IMG/VR virus record: IMGVR_UViG_3300031706_000024
Span: 1 to 30,766 of that record
DNA length: 30,766 nucleotides
Direction: 5' to 3' (one strand)
Source of the DNA: a virus
Shown here: piece by piece, positions 20,212 to 28,840 of the stretch
Layout: every line of letters begins with the position of its first letter
Numbering within the stretch: the first letter of the stretch is position 1
Notes under the pieces: generated by a model
What the model saw: the letters and a program-made list of their open reading frames with translations, nothing else
What the model was told of the DNA's origin: nothing
Database searches by the model: none
Program-made: the position numbers and the translations under genes

Positions 20212-21189
20212 ATGGCAAGACCAAATACAAATAGAACTAAGTCGCCTGGCGGAGATGAACGACTATTCTTTCCTGAGAGCGGGTTTCCACACGGCATTCA
20301 ATTAATATTTAAAAAGTATGATTATTCAGGCTTAATACTAGGTACAGGCGCGGAAGGTAATAAGAAAGGTAAAAAGTCTCAATTTACAAGTGCTGAAGAA
20401 ACTGGTTTGTTGGCTGTTGAACTTCCAATGCCTAGTACATTAACAGATGCAACTGGTCTTCAAGTAAATGGGTTTGAAAGAACTTTCTTAGAATCGTTTA
20501 TTGCTGATACGTTGGCTCCTGCATTTGAAGGCAGCTTTAGTGACATTGGTAAAGAACTGATGGCATTGGGCGAAGCTGGCATGAAAGGTGCAATTGACAC
20601 AGTGTTCGGAGATAAAGCTAAAAATGCCGCGCAAGGAAAAGCAGCAGGTCAAGCTTCTAGGATAGCGTCGTTCATGGCAAGTAATGCTTTAAATAGTTTT
20701 TCCCCAGGATTAGGTAAAGCGATGGGGGCTTCGAGAGGAACTGCAATTAACCCACAGGCAACGCTTTCTTTTGAAGGAGTGAACCTAAGAACCTTCTCAT
20801 TTGATTGGACACTATATCCTGAAAGCGGAAAGGAAGCCGAAGATATTAAAAAAATCATAAGATCAATAAAAAGAAACATATTACCAGGAATACAAGATGT
20901 AACTGGCGGTAAGGGTGTAGCTGCTGAAGCAACAACTCTTTCAGGTAACACATTAGCTCGAGCCTTTTTAGAATATCCTGCGGTTGTTAGTATTAATCTA
21001 TTGGGTATTGATGAATCATACTTCCTTAGATTTAAACCATGTATGGTCGATAGTTTTAATGTTGACTATGGAGCAAGTGGTGAAATTGTTATTGCTGAAG
21101 GTGGTGTACCTCAAGGTATTAAACTTTCTATGAGCTTTAAGGAACTAGAAATACAAACGGCCGGAGATTATGAAGGAGACGACCTATAA
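20212..21189 (+). CDS. 48: Baseplate tail-tube cap (T4 gp48)
   Basis: 325 residues. LAVELPMPSTLTDATGLQVN near residue 65, NPQATLSFEGVNLRTFSFDWTLYPES in the middle and EYPAVVSINLLGI plus FKPCMVDSFNVDYGASGE near the end match gp48 of T4-like phages, which sits on the hub and starts the tail tube together with gp54. A Gly/Ala-rich central linker (residues about 110-175) is longer than I would expect from T4. SD AAGGAAAT is 8 bases before the ATG. It is the first gene of the rightward baseplate operon, and its stop overlaps the gp53 start (TAATG). Confidence 0.88.
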   Translation: MARPNTNRTKSPGGDERLFFPESGFPHGIQLIFKKYDYSGLILGTGAEGNKKGKKSQFTSAEETGLLAVELPMPSTLTDATGLQVNGFERTFLESFIADTLAPAFEGSFSDIGKELMALGEAGMKGAIDTVFGDKAKNAAQGKAAGQASRIASFMASNALNSFSPGLGKAMGASRGTAINPQATLSFEGVNLRTFSFDWTLYPESGKEAEDIKKIIRSIKRNILPGIQDVTGGKGVAAEATTLSGNTLARAFLEYPAVVSINLLGIDESYFLRFKPCMVDSFNVDYGASGEIVIAEGGVPQGIKLSMSFKELEIQTAGDYEGDDL

Positions 21190-21569
21190 TGGCAACCAAA
21201 TATTTTGAACATTTTCCAGTTATAGAATACCAAGGTAGAAAGATTAGAGATATATCTCGGCGACCTTCGTTTGTAAGAGCAGTCGCGAATAACCCTTATC
21301 TTTATTATTCTTATACAGTTACTGAAGGTGAGAGAGCAGAAGATATTGCGTTATCGTATTATGGTTCTGTTGATTACATTTGGTTAGTGTATATGGCAAA
21401 CAATATCATAGATCCTTATTACGAATGGCCAATGAATGCTCAAACGTTTAATGACTATATGGTCGATAAATATCAAGAGCAGTCTGGTAGAATTGGAGAA
21501 GATGTTCTTGATTGGATAAAAGATGAATCTATTGATGAAAACATTATATATTATATTAAAACAGTTTAG
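21189..21569 (+). CDS. 53: Baseplate wedge protein gp53
   Basis: 126 residues, shorter than T4 gp53 (196) but with the family pattern: KYFEHFPVIEYQGRKIRDIS at the start, the LysM-like part YTVTEGERAEDIALSYYGSV, then IWLVYMANNIIDPYYEWPM and FNDYMVDKYQEQ. It joins wedges in the baseplate rim around the hub. It overlaps gp48 through TAATG and precedes a small unknown gene by 10 bases. Confidence 0.92.
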   Translation: MATKYFEHFPVIEYQGRKIRDISRRPSFVRAVANNPYLYYSYTVTEGERAEDIALSYYGSVDYIWLVYMANNIIDPYYEWPMNAQTFNDYMVDKYQEQSGRIGEDVLDWIKDESIDENIIYYIKTV

Positions 21570-21579
21570 GAAATAACAA

Positions 21580-21837
21580 ATGGCAGTCGATAATTTAATC
21601 TTAGCACCGGAATCTTTCCGAACAATTTATCTTCGCAAAGAAGATCGCGTGATTATGCGTACAGAACGCGGACAGAAGATAATCATTAAAAGAATCATTC
21701 CTGAAGATTGGGTTCCTTATCGTATCTTTGAATATGAAGAGCAAATCAATGATAACAAAAAAGAAATCTTTTTATTCGATAACTCGTTCTTAGGTCAACT
21801 ATCACGTGAATTTAAAAACTCGGTAAGTACTGAATAA
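21580..21837 (+). CDS. Small baseplate-operon protein of unknown function
   Basis: 85 residues, beta-rich in the first half (FRTIYLRKEDRVIMRTERGQKIIIKRII) and more mixed after. The charge pattern and WVPYRIFEYEEQ segment suggest a compact virion or chaperone protein. I do not recognise a family. It lies between gp53 and gp27 with SD TTTAGGAAAT, and its stop overlaps the gp27 start (TAATG), so it is made in step with hub proteins. Confidence 0.75.
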   Translation: MAVDNLILAPESFRTIYLRKEDRVIMRTERGQKIIIKRIIPEDWVPYRIFEYEEQINDNKKEIFLFDNSFLGQLSREFKNSVSTE

Positions 21838-23228
21838 TGTCTGAATCTTTTAATCCTTCTCAATGTACTATAGAAAGCGCGATGATTAAATCGGCGGACA
21901 ATAGAGACGCTTCTATTACTGCTTTAATATATGGATTTAATCTAACGCAGTCAATCTATAGCTCTTCTTTTTCTGGAACGCTTAAGGTCTTAGACCAAGT
22001 TGGAACGTTACATGATTTCCCATTAAGAGCAGAAGAAGAATTAGAATTAATAATTAAAGGACATGATCTTCAAACAGAATTAAATATTAAAGGCCAAATA
22101 ATTAAAATTGATGGTTTAAGTAAAAACGATTTAGGTGATGGTTATTTCTATACATTACATTTTATAAGTAGAACAACCTTTAGAGCAGCAATACAAAACG
22201 TGATCACTGCGTTTACAAACAAATCAGGATCCCATGCCGCAAAGCAATTATTTAAAAAGTATTTCAATCAAGGTAAAGAATTGACACTAGCAACGTCAAC
22301 GGGTGAAATGCCTGATAACTCTGAAAGTTTACAGTTAAGTTCAAATAAAGGTAGAGCGTTTTATATCGAAGAATCCGATGGTCAGATGAGAACGATCATT
22401 CCTGATTATACTCCATCCCAAGCAATGAACTTTTTGGCAAGTAAATCAAAAGCAGGAGCGCAATCCCCATCAAACATGTATCGTTTCTTTGAAACTTTTG
22501 ATGGTTACTATTGGGTAACTGACGAATGGTTATTAAAAAGAGCAATAAAGAATGAAAGTAAGATTAAAGACTTTTACTATTTAAGCTTTTCAGAACAAGA
22601 TGCATCGCAGTATGCTGACATAATGGTAAGAAACGTTGTATCTTTTGAAAATTCAAATCATGTTGATACAGGAGCTGACCTCGATAGTGGTGCTTATAAG
22701 AATACGGTAATGGAAATTGATTTCGTGAATCATACGCGTACTTCTTATAACTTTGATTATCAAAAAGCAAAAAAGAAATACATTAGTATGACAGGACAAC
22801 CAAGAACATCAAACGTTGGTGCAGTACATTCAGATAAGTTTATTACTGAAACGTTTAAGGATGAAAATAAAAATGCAAAACAATTTGTTGTGTACCGTGA
22901 TTGGCAACCTGATGGAGTTACTTCAATACCAGGCCAAGTACTTCGTACACCACAAAACATGGTTGAGATTATTCAAAACAGAGTTGCTTATAATTACCAT
23001 TTAAATAATTCAACGGTTTCTTTGGGTATTGAAGGTAGGATAGATTTAGTACCAGGCGATGTGATTAATCTAATTACACAAGAACCTAACATTGCGTTAG
23101 AGAATAAACAAAACGAAAGATTGAGTGGTAAATATTTAATTGCTGCCGTTGACCACTCGATGGACCAAAACACTCTGAAGACTCAGGTGGAAGCAATAAA
23201 ATATGGTTGGCAGAAAGGTGATATATGA
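21837..23228 (+). CDS. 27: Baseplate hub protein gp27
   Basis: 463 residues (T4 gp27 391). The opening (SALI- and FNLTQSIYSSSFSGTLKVLD), the EELELIIKGH strand and the end GRIDLVPGDVINLITQEP then GKYLIAAVDHSM are typical of hub proteins with two gp27 tube-like domains. A central region (NMYRFFETFDGYYWVTDEW) matches the part that holds gp5. Trimers form the torus that joins tube and spike. The start overlaps the preceding gene, and its stop overlaps the gp5 start (ATGA), in agreement with the 27-5 complex. Confidence 0.9.
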   Translation: MSESFNPSQCTIESAMIKSADNRDASITALIYGFNLTQSIYSSSFSGTLKVLDQVGTLHDFPLRAEEELELIIKGHDLQTELNIKGQIIKIDGLSKNDLGDGYFYTLHFISRTTFRAAIQNVITAFTNKSGSHAAKQLFKKYFNQGKELTLATSTGEMPDNSESLQLSSNKGRAFYIEESDGQMRTIIPDYTPSQAMNFLASKSKAGAQSPSNMYRFFETFDGYYWVTDEWLLKRAIKNESKIKDFYYLSFSEQDASQYADIMVRNVVSFENSNHVDTGADLDSGAYKNTVMEIDFVNHTRTSYNFDYQKAKKKYISMTGQPRTSNVGAVHSDKFITETFKDENKNAKQFVVYRDWQPDGVTSIPGQVLRTPQNMVEIIQNRVAYNYHLNNSTVSLGIEGRIDLVPGDVINLITQEPNIALENKQNERLSGKYLIAAVDHSMDQNTLKTQVEAIKYGWQKGDI

Positions 23229-24958
23229 TTGATGGTTCAGGAATAAGTAATCCGTTCTTCTTCATCGGTATGGTTGAAGGTAATAACGATGAAACTCACG
23301 AAGGTCGAGTAAGAGTTCGCGCGTTTGGCGTGCACGGAACAAATGAAGAAATTGCGACAACCGATTTGCCGTGGGCAATGTGTGCTGCAGGTAATTACGA
23401 TCCAAACAATCCACCCCCATCATTAGGATCTTATGTATACGGAATGTTCTTAGATGGTAAGATGGCTCAACATCCAATCATATTAGGTTTATTACCTGGT
23501 ATGTATAATACAGTATCGGATCCAACCAAAGACGGTGAAGGTGTTATTCCTGAAAAGAATGGCGATCTGCTAGCAAGAGGTTATAACCCAAATGATTTTA
23601 ACGCGGGCGGCGGACCAGATAGATTAGCTCGTGGTGAATTGTTAAATGAAACTTATCTATTACAACAAGCAGCCAATCGTACACATGATCAAAAGATTGC
23701 TGATATGGATGAAACGTGGTCTGAACCTCCTCCAGCTTACGCAGCTAAATATCCATTTAATAGAGTAATTAAATCAGGAAGACATAGTATTGAATTAGAT
23801 GATTCTCCTGGTGCAGAAAGAATTATGATTCATCACGATAGTGGTGCATATATCCAAATAGATTCAAAAGGTACAGTTTCTGAAAGAGCTGCTGCAGATC
23901 GTTATGAAATTAATATCGGAACAAAACATGAATCATCAGGACATAGTGTAGTTACAGTTAATGGTAACGCTCATGTTTATGTTAAAGGAAATAAGACAGA
24001 AGAAATAGAAGGTGATTATAAATTACTTGTACATGGTCATACTGAAATTGCTTCGGGTGCTTCATTAAATATTAACGGAAGTGATCAAGTTAATATAAGA
24101 GGAGCAGAAGTTAAGGTTGAAGCCAATGCAGGTATTATGACTCTGTTTGCGAAAAAGGAAATACAATTTGAAGCAAGAAATCAATTAAACTTTGTTGCCA
24201 AAAATATTAAAGCTACTGCATTAAATACTTACGATGTATTCTCAACAAAAGCAATTAAGTTATCAACTCCAGGTGATATACATAATACAGCTTCAAACAT
24301 AATCAGTTTAGCAAGTGGTTTAATACCACCTACTCCGTTAACAGGAACTGCTGTACCAACACCAGGTTGGAGTTTAACAACACCTACCATGCAAATTGCT
24401 TCAGTCTCAACTTCTCATACAGGAGTATTTAATACAACTGCTATTAACTCTGGTATCATTACTTCAAGCAGTGTTGTTAATTCGCCTGCGGTTGTCGCAA
24501 CAACGGTAGCAGCAACGTCTGGTGACTTTACTACTTTAGGTGCACCACTCATGACGGCAACAGGAGCTGCATATAACGGAGCCTATCGTACACCAGTTGT
24601 AAGTGTATCAATACCAACCGTACCTGCTTTATTACCTCCTGCTGTTTCAGCTCCGATTGTTGCTCCTCTCCCAGGATTAACTTCGGGTTGGGCGTATCCT
24701 ACAGGTAATAGTCCAGAATTTATTGCCAAAGTATTAGATCCTGTGAATGCGTTTGCCGCAATTATCGCTGACTTCTTACCACTTGGTTTAGGAGCATGGG
24801 GAATGACTTTAGCCAAGATGCCTGAACCACCTAAGAAGTCAACTTCGATTGTACCTCGTGGTTATTTTGCTATGGGATATTCTGGTGGATATATTTCAGC
24901 ATTAGATGATTCGGCGAAAGATCAAACGAAATCTCTAACAAGAAGAGGGTTTAGATAA
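23225..24958 (+). CDS. 5: Central spike protein gp5, without a lysozyme domain
   Basis: 577 residues. Residues about 10-100 are the OB-fold (FIGMVEGNNDETHEGRVRVR, VYGMFLDGKMAQHPIILGLL) shared by gp5 and VgrG. After a linker comes a beta-helix segment (GRHSIELDDSPGAERIMIHH, then IEGDYKLLVHGHTEIASGAS and QVNIRGAEVKVEAN) like the T4 membrane-piercing needle. T4 gp5 has a lysozyme domain between these two parts; here only about 60 residues separate them, and no lysozyme motif is visible. A Ser/Thr/Ala-rich C-terminal third (from about residue 370) is unlike T4. The next gene has an M15 peptidase domain that may supply wall cutting. Confidence 0.9.
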   Translation: MIDGSGISNPFFFIGMVEGNNDETHEGRVRVRAFGVHGTNEEIATTDLPWAMCAAGNYDPNNPPPSLGSYVYGMFLDGKMAQHPIILGLLPGMYNTVSDPTKDGEGVIPEKNGDLLARGYNPNDFNAGGGPDRLARGELLNETYLLQQAANRTHDQKIADMDETWSEPPPAYAAKYPFNRVIKSGRHSIELDDSPGAERIMIHHDSGAYIQIDSKGTVSERAAADRYEINIGTKHESSGHSVVTVNGNAHVYVKGNKTEEIEGDYKLLVHGHTEIASGASLNINGSDQVNIRGAEVKVEANAGIMTLFAKKEIQFEARNQLNFVAKNIKATALNTYDVFSTKAIKLSTPGDIHNTASNIISLASGLIPPTPLTGTAVPTPGWSLTTPTMQIASVSTSHTGVFNTTAINSGIITSSSVVNSPAVVATTVAATSGDFTTLGAPLMTATGAAYNGAYRTPVVSVSIPTVPALLPPAVSAPIVAPLPGLTSGWAYPTGNSPEFIAKVLDPVNAFAAIIADFLPLGLGAWGMTLAKMPEPPKKSTSIVPRGYFAMGYSGGYISALDDSAKDQTKSLTRRGFR

Positions 24959-26520
24959 TGGTTGATGCATGCGTAGACGGTAATGATCAAGTAACTCAGA
25001 ATACTTTATTAATTAATAAAATTCCAGCCATTGATGGTGCAGGAAGATATACTCTCGGACAAATTGATCTTGTGACTCAGGAGATTGCGAATAGCATACT
25101 TCAAGACGCAGAAACAAATCCGTTAAGCAGAGCAGTTAACAAATACGGTAACAAGATATATGACGCGACCGGTTATTTAAATGGTTTACTTCGACAACGA
25201 ATAGGCAGTCTTGATAGTTATCCTGATTTATCTGATAGATGGCAGCGAGGCGATATATCAAATCTTGAAACTGCTGACTTTATGCAAAAATATAACTATA
25301 CACCTGCTAATTTAATTAGTGATAATGATGCGCCTAAACTGGCAAGAAACCTTGATGCGTATTATAAGGATGATTTCAATACTTCTATCTTAGGTGGATT
25401 CTGTGATGCCTTTGATAAATTCTTTTTAGCAGTAGATGCTTTCTTTGATTTAATTGGAGTGGTTGATGGTATTATAGCTGATGCGTTAGCACTAGCTGAT
25501 AAAATTGAAAGAGGTTATGATGGTATTAAAGATCTAACCGCAGAAGAATTAATCAAAAAATTAATTAAAGCAATTAAAGAAAAGATTGAAGAAGTAATTG
25601 ATAAAGTGTTTGATGAAGTACAGGATATGATTAATAACTTTGATCCAGGCGCTCTAGTTGCTGACGCAGAAACATTTGTGAATGCAAAAGTTGTAAAAGG
25701 CATTATGACAACAAGAGAACAGATGTGTGCATTCTTTACTGAAGAAAATAAGAAAGGTATTAAAGATAAGATAAAGGGTTTAATTGATTACGCAGTAGCT
25801 GCATTTGAATCGCCTGGTATCGAAGAGATTCAATACATCGTATCTAGGATCTGCGCACTTGCAGGGTCAATAGAATCATTGATAAGGGACATTAATAAAC
25901 CCCTTGATGATTATACAAGGCGATACAGTACGATCGTAGATCGTCTTAAAAACATCTCAAGAATCAATGAGTCATCTGCTATTAGAGCAGGAGCTATAAG
26001 GTATTCTCCATCAACTAGGAAAGAGGTAATAAATAGATTACAAGGTAGATGGACTTCTCCTGGTGGTAATGAAAAGACTGATACGGGCAAAATACCGCAG
26101 AATGTTAAACCTATTACTGCTGCGGACTATAAAAACCTTCCAAGATGTGGTAATGTATTTAATGGATCGTCAGACGTATTTAAACTCGAAGGAGATTCGT
26201 TTGATGAAAAAGAAGGTATTGGTATATACGCATGGACAAGAATTGATCTCGATGTTAAAGTATACTTAGAAAGATTACAGAAATCAACGAATTCAGAAAA
26301 GCCTTTAACAATAACAGAAGGCTGGGTAAGTAAAGCTTATAACACAAAGGCAGACGGACCTGAAGACAATTCACACTTGAGTGGTTTGGTTATTGATGTT
26401 AAAAGAGATATGGCAGATCCTGAAGCCTTTATTCAAAATGCATTAAAAGGTGGATTTAAATATGTTAAGGATTACCCAGAACTAAATAAGATTCATTTAG
26501 ATATAAGAGAAATACTATAA
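24958..26520 (+). CDS. Baseplate hub protein with C-terminal M15-type peptidase domain
   Basis: 520 residues. The first 330 are largely helical (for example AEELIKKLIKAIKEKIEEVI near residues 195-215). The last 130 look like a zinc D,D-carboxypeptidase/endopeptidase of the M15 type: LTITEGWVSKAYN, then H473-L-S-G-L-V-I-D480, and GGFKYVKDY followed by H513-L-D. The H-x6-D...H set matches M15 zinc ligands. It would cleave peptidoglycan peptide bridges during entry. It starts at the gp5 stop (TAATG) and ends at the gp25 start, deep within the hub operon, so a virion-bound enzyme is more likely than a free lysin. Confidence 0.72.
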   Translation: MVDACVDGNDQVTQNTLLINKIPAIDGAGRYTLGQIDLVTQEIANSILQDAETNPLSRAVNKYGNKIYDATGYLNGLLRQRIGSLDSYPDLSDRWQRGDISNLETADFMQKYNYTPANLISDNDAPKLARNLDAYYKDDFNTSILGGFCDAFDKFFLAVDAFFDLIGVVDGIIADALALADKIERGYDGIKDLTAEELIKKLIKAIKEKIEEVIDKVFDEVQDMINNFDPGALVADAETFVNAKVVKGIMTTREQMCAFFTEENKKGIKDKIKGLIDYAVAAFESPGIEEIQYIVSRICALAGSIESLIRDINKPLDDYTRRYSTIVDRLKNISRINESSAIRAGAIRYSPSTRKEVINRLQGRWTSPGGNEKTDTGKIPQNVKPITAADYKNLPRCGNVFNGSSDVFKLEGDSFDEKEGIGIYAWTRIDLDVKVYLERLQKSTNSEKPLTITEGWVSKAYNTKADGPEDNSHLSGLVIDVKRDMADPEAFIQNALKGGFKYVKDYPELNKIHLDIREIL

Positions 26521-26939
26521 TGGCAATAGCAGATTACATTTCACCAGTAAAGAAAAAAATTAGTCTTAACTCTGATTTTCGTAAAGATCTGCTTGTGAGT
26601 CCAGTTTCATTTGATGTAGTGCTACTCAAAGATGAGGAAGCAGTTAAAGAATCAATTAAAAATTTAATATTAACTGATCGTGGCGAAAGATTAATGCAAC
26701 CTTATATGGGTGGCAATATCAGAGCGATGTTATTTGAAAATTTAACACCCGGTACATTAAAATTAATAGAAGATAGAGTAACGTCAACAATTCAGACCTA
26801 TGAACCAAGAGCTCAATTAATTAATGTTGCAGTAAGTTCAAAGCCTGACGATGGTGAAGTCTACGTTGGGATTACTTTTTATATTAGACAGGTTGAACAG
26901 CCAATACAGTTAGACGTTGTATTACAAAGGAATAGATAG
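26520..26939 (+). CDS. 25: Baseplate wedge protein gp25
   Basis: 139 residues (T4 gp25 132). ISLNSDFRKDLLVSPVSFDVV, KESIKNLILTDRGERLMQPYMGGNIR and the ENLTPGTLKLIEDRVTSTI segment are the gp25/gpW-like lysozyme-fold core that forms the sheath-baseplate link. It has no catalytic glutamate pattern and is structural. It overlaps the M15 gene by TAATG and lies 2 bases before gp6, the same order as in T4-like genomes. Confidence 0.96.
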   Translation: MAIADYISPVKKKISLNSDFRKDLLVSPVSFDVVLLKDEEAVKESIKNLILTDRGERLMQPYMGGNIRAMLFENLTPGTLKLIEDRVTSTIQTYEPRAQLINVAVSSKPDDGEVYVGITFYIRQVEQPIQLDVVLQRNR

Positions 26940-26941
26940 AG

Positions 26942-28825
26942 ATGGCAAATCCAAAAACACCAATTACCGAACTTGACTTTGACGGAATAAAAGGTCAACT
27001 TAGGAGTTATTTAGAAACACAAACGCAATTCAAGGATTATAACTTTGATGGCTCAAACATGAGTGTCATGTTAGATGTTCTTGCGTTTAATAGTTATCAG
27101 AATAACTTCTATACAAACATGGCACTTAACGAAATGTTTCTTGACTCTGCCGTCCTTAAGAACTCAATCGTTTCCCATGCAAAAGAATTAAACTATATTC
27201 CAAGATCTCGTAAATCTGCTAAGGCAACACTATATGTTGCTATTCAAGATCCAACGCGGGAAACTGCAACAATTACAATTCCAAAATATTCTCAGTTTAA
27301 AGTGAATCACCAAGGCGAAAGTTTTTCATTCGTCACAGATCAAATGTATACGGCTAGAAAAGTATTATCAACTGACATTAATCCTCAAACTGGAATCGCG
27401 TTTGACGTAGGTACATTTGTTGCTGATAGCGTTGATGTTTACGAAGGTGAAATGTTAGCAAGTTTCCAAAGAGAAGGATTTATTGTTGACGCAGATGGAG
27501 TACTTAGAGTATTCCTTACGAACAACGAAGTAGATACGGATTCAATTGTTGTCTTTATTGATGCAGAAGCAACTGATGATGCAAACGTATATACAAGAGC
27601 AAATACTATTTACGGTGTTAAACCAACAGATAAAGTATTCTATCTTGAACCATATCTTGATGAAAAGTATTCTATTTACTTTGGTAAGAACATGTTTGGT
27701 GCGCAACCTCAAGAATTCGAAGATGTAAGAGTACGTTATAGAATCTGTTCAGGTCCTGAGTCTAACGGCGCAGGTAAAGATAGTTCGTTCTCAGGATCCT
27801 TTATCGAAAACGCAACGATCTCTGCTTATACATTAGCTGCAGCATCAGGTGGTTCCGAAAGAGAGTCGATGGACTCAATTCGATACTTTGCTCCTAAATC
27901 ATTACAGGTTCAAGAAAGAGCAGTTACATCTAAAGATTACGAAGTATTATTACAACAAGCATTCCCTGAGATATCTGCGGTTTCTGCTTATGGCGGAGAA
28001 CAGTTAGATCCACCTCAATTTGGGCGTGTTGCTGTTTCTGTTTATTTAAATGATGATACACAAATTATATCTACAACATTATCTAATTCTTATTTAGCTT
28101 ATTTGAAAGAAAGAGCTCCTTTAGGTATTGAACCAATCTTTAAACAGACCGAGTTTGTTTATGGTGATATGCAAGTGATTGTAAATTACAGCAGAAAGAA
28201 TACAGAAAAAGGTGAAGCAGAATTAGAAACGTTAGTAAGAGCAGCGATTCAACTATATTCTGATGATAACCTTGAAGGATTTGATAAAACTTTAAGACGA
28301 TCTAAAATATCAGGTATTATTGATGGATTGGATGCAGGTATATTAAGTAGTGAAATTGTGGTATGTCCTGTTATTGAATATTCACCTCCACTTAATTTTA
28401 ATACAAATCCAACATTCAGATTTGAAACGCCGCTAGTAAAACCTTATAATTTCAATGCGGCAAATGGTTTCGCAAACTTTAAACCTGCGGTTAAATCAAC
28501 ACCGTTTGATATAAATGGTACTTGTGTATACTTCCAAGATGATGGTAGTGGAAATATTATGATCATCACGGACGAGGCAACGAATCCACAGATTATTAAT
28601 CCAACTGCTGGCACGATTGATTATGATAAAGGTGAAGTGAAACTAACAAACTTTAAGGTAGACACATTCACAGGCAGTGCGATTAAAGTATCTGCGAAAA
28701 CTATAGATAACGATGTTGTTGCTCCAAAGGGGCGAGTGTTTATATTAAGAGATACAGACGTTAAAGTAGTATTGGCTTTGGACGAGTTTATAGCTCCACA
28801 GTCGACTAACTCAACAAGTTATTAA
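26942..28825 (+). CDS. 6: Baseplate wedge protein gp6
   Basis: 627 residues (T4 gp6 660). The start NPKTPITELDFDGIKGQLRS, then MLDVLAFNSYQNNFYTNMALNEMFLDSA, ELNYIPRSRKSAKATLYVA and ERAVTSKDYEVLLQQAFPEI, match gp6/gpJ-type wedge proteins, with the J-like domain in residues about 320-450. It forms the ring of the baseplate. SD AGGAATAGATAG is upstream. It is followed by the gp7-like gene 15 bases later. Confidence 0.96.
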   Translation: MANPKTPITELDFDGIKGQLRSYLETQTQFKDYNFDGSNMSVMLDVLAFNSYQNNFYTNMALNEMFLDSAVLKNSIVSHAKELNYIPRSRKSAKATLYVAIQDPTRETATITIPKYSQFKVNHQGESFSFVTDQMYTARKVLSTDINPQTGIAFDVGTFVADSVDVYEGEMLASFQREGFIVDADGVLRVFLTNNEVDTDSIVVFIDAEATDDANVYTRANTIYGVKPTDKVFYLEPYLDEKYSIYFGKNMFGAQPQEFEDVRVRYRICSGPESNGAGKDSSFSGSFIENATISAYTLAAASGGSERESMDSIRYFAPKSLQVQERAVTSKDYEVLLQQAFPEISAVSAYGGEQLDPPQFGRVAVSVYLNDDTQIISTTLSNSYLAYLKERAPLGIEPIFKQTEFVYGDMQVIVNYSRKNTEKGEAELETLVRAAIQLYSDDNLEGFDKTLRRSKISGIIDGLDAGILSSEIVVCPVIEYSPPLNFNTNPTFRFETPLVKPYNFNAANGFANFKPAVKSTPFDINGTCVYFQDDGSGNIMIITDEATNPQIINPTAGTIDYDKGEVKLTNFKVDTFTGSAIKVSAKTIDNDVVAPKGRVFILRDTDVKVVLALDEFIAPQSTNSTSY

Positions 28826-28840
28826 TAAGAGAGAAAAATA

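Noticed and set aside
24583-24816. 77-codon minus-strand frame inside gp5
   Set aside because: It is antisense to the low-complexity Ser/Thr/Ala region of gp5 and is composition-driven.
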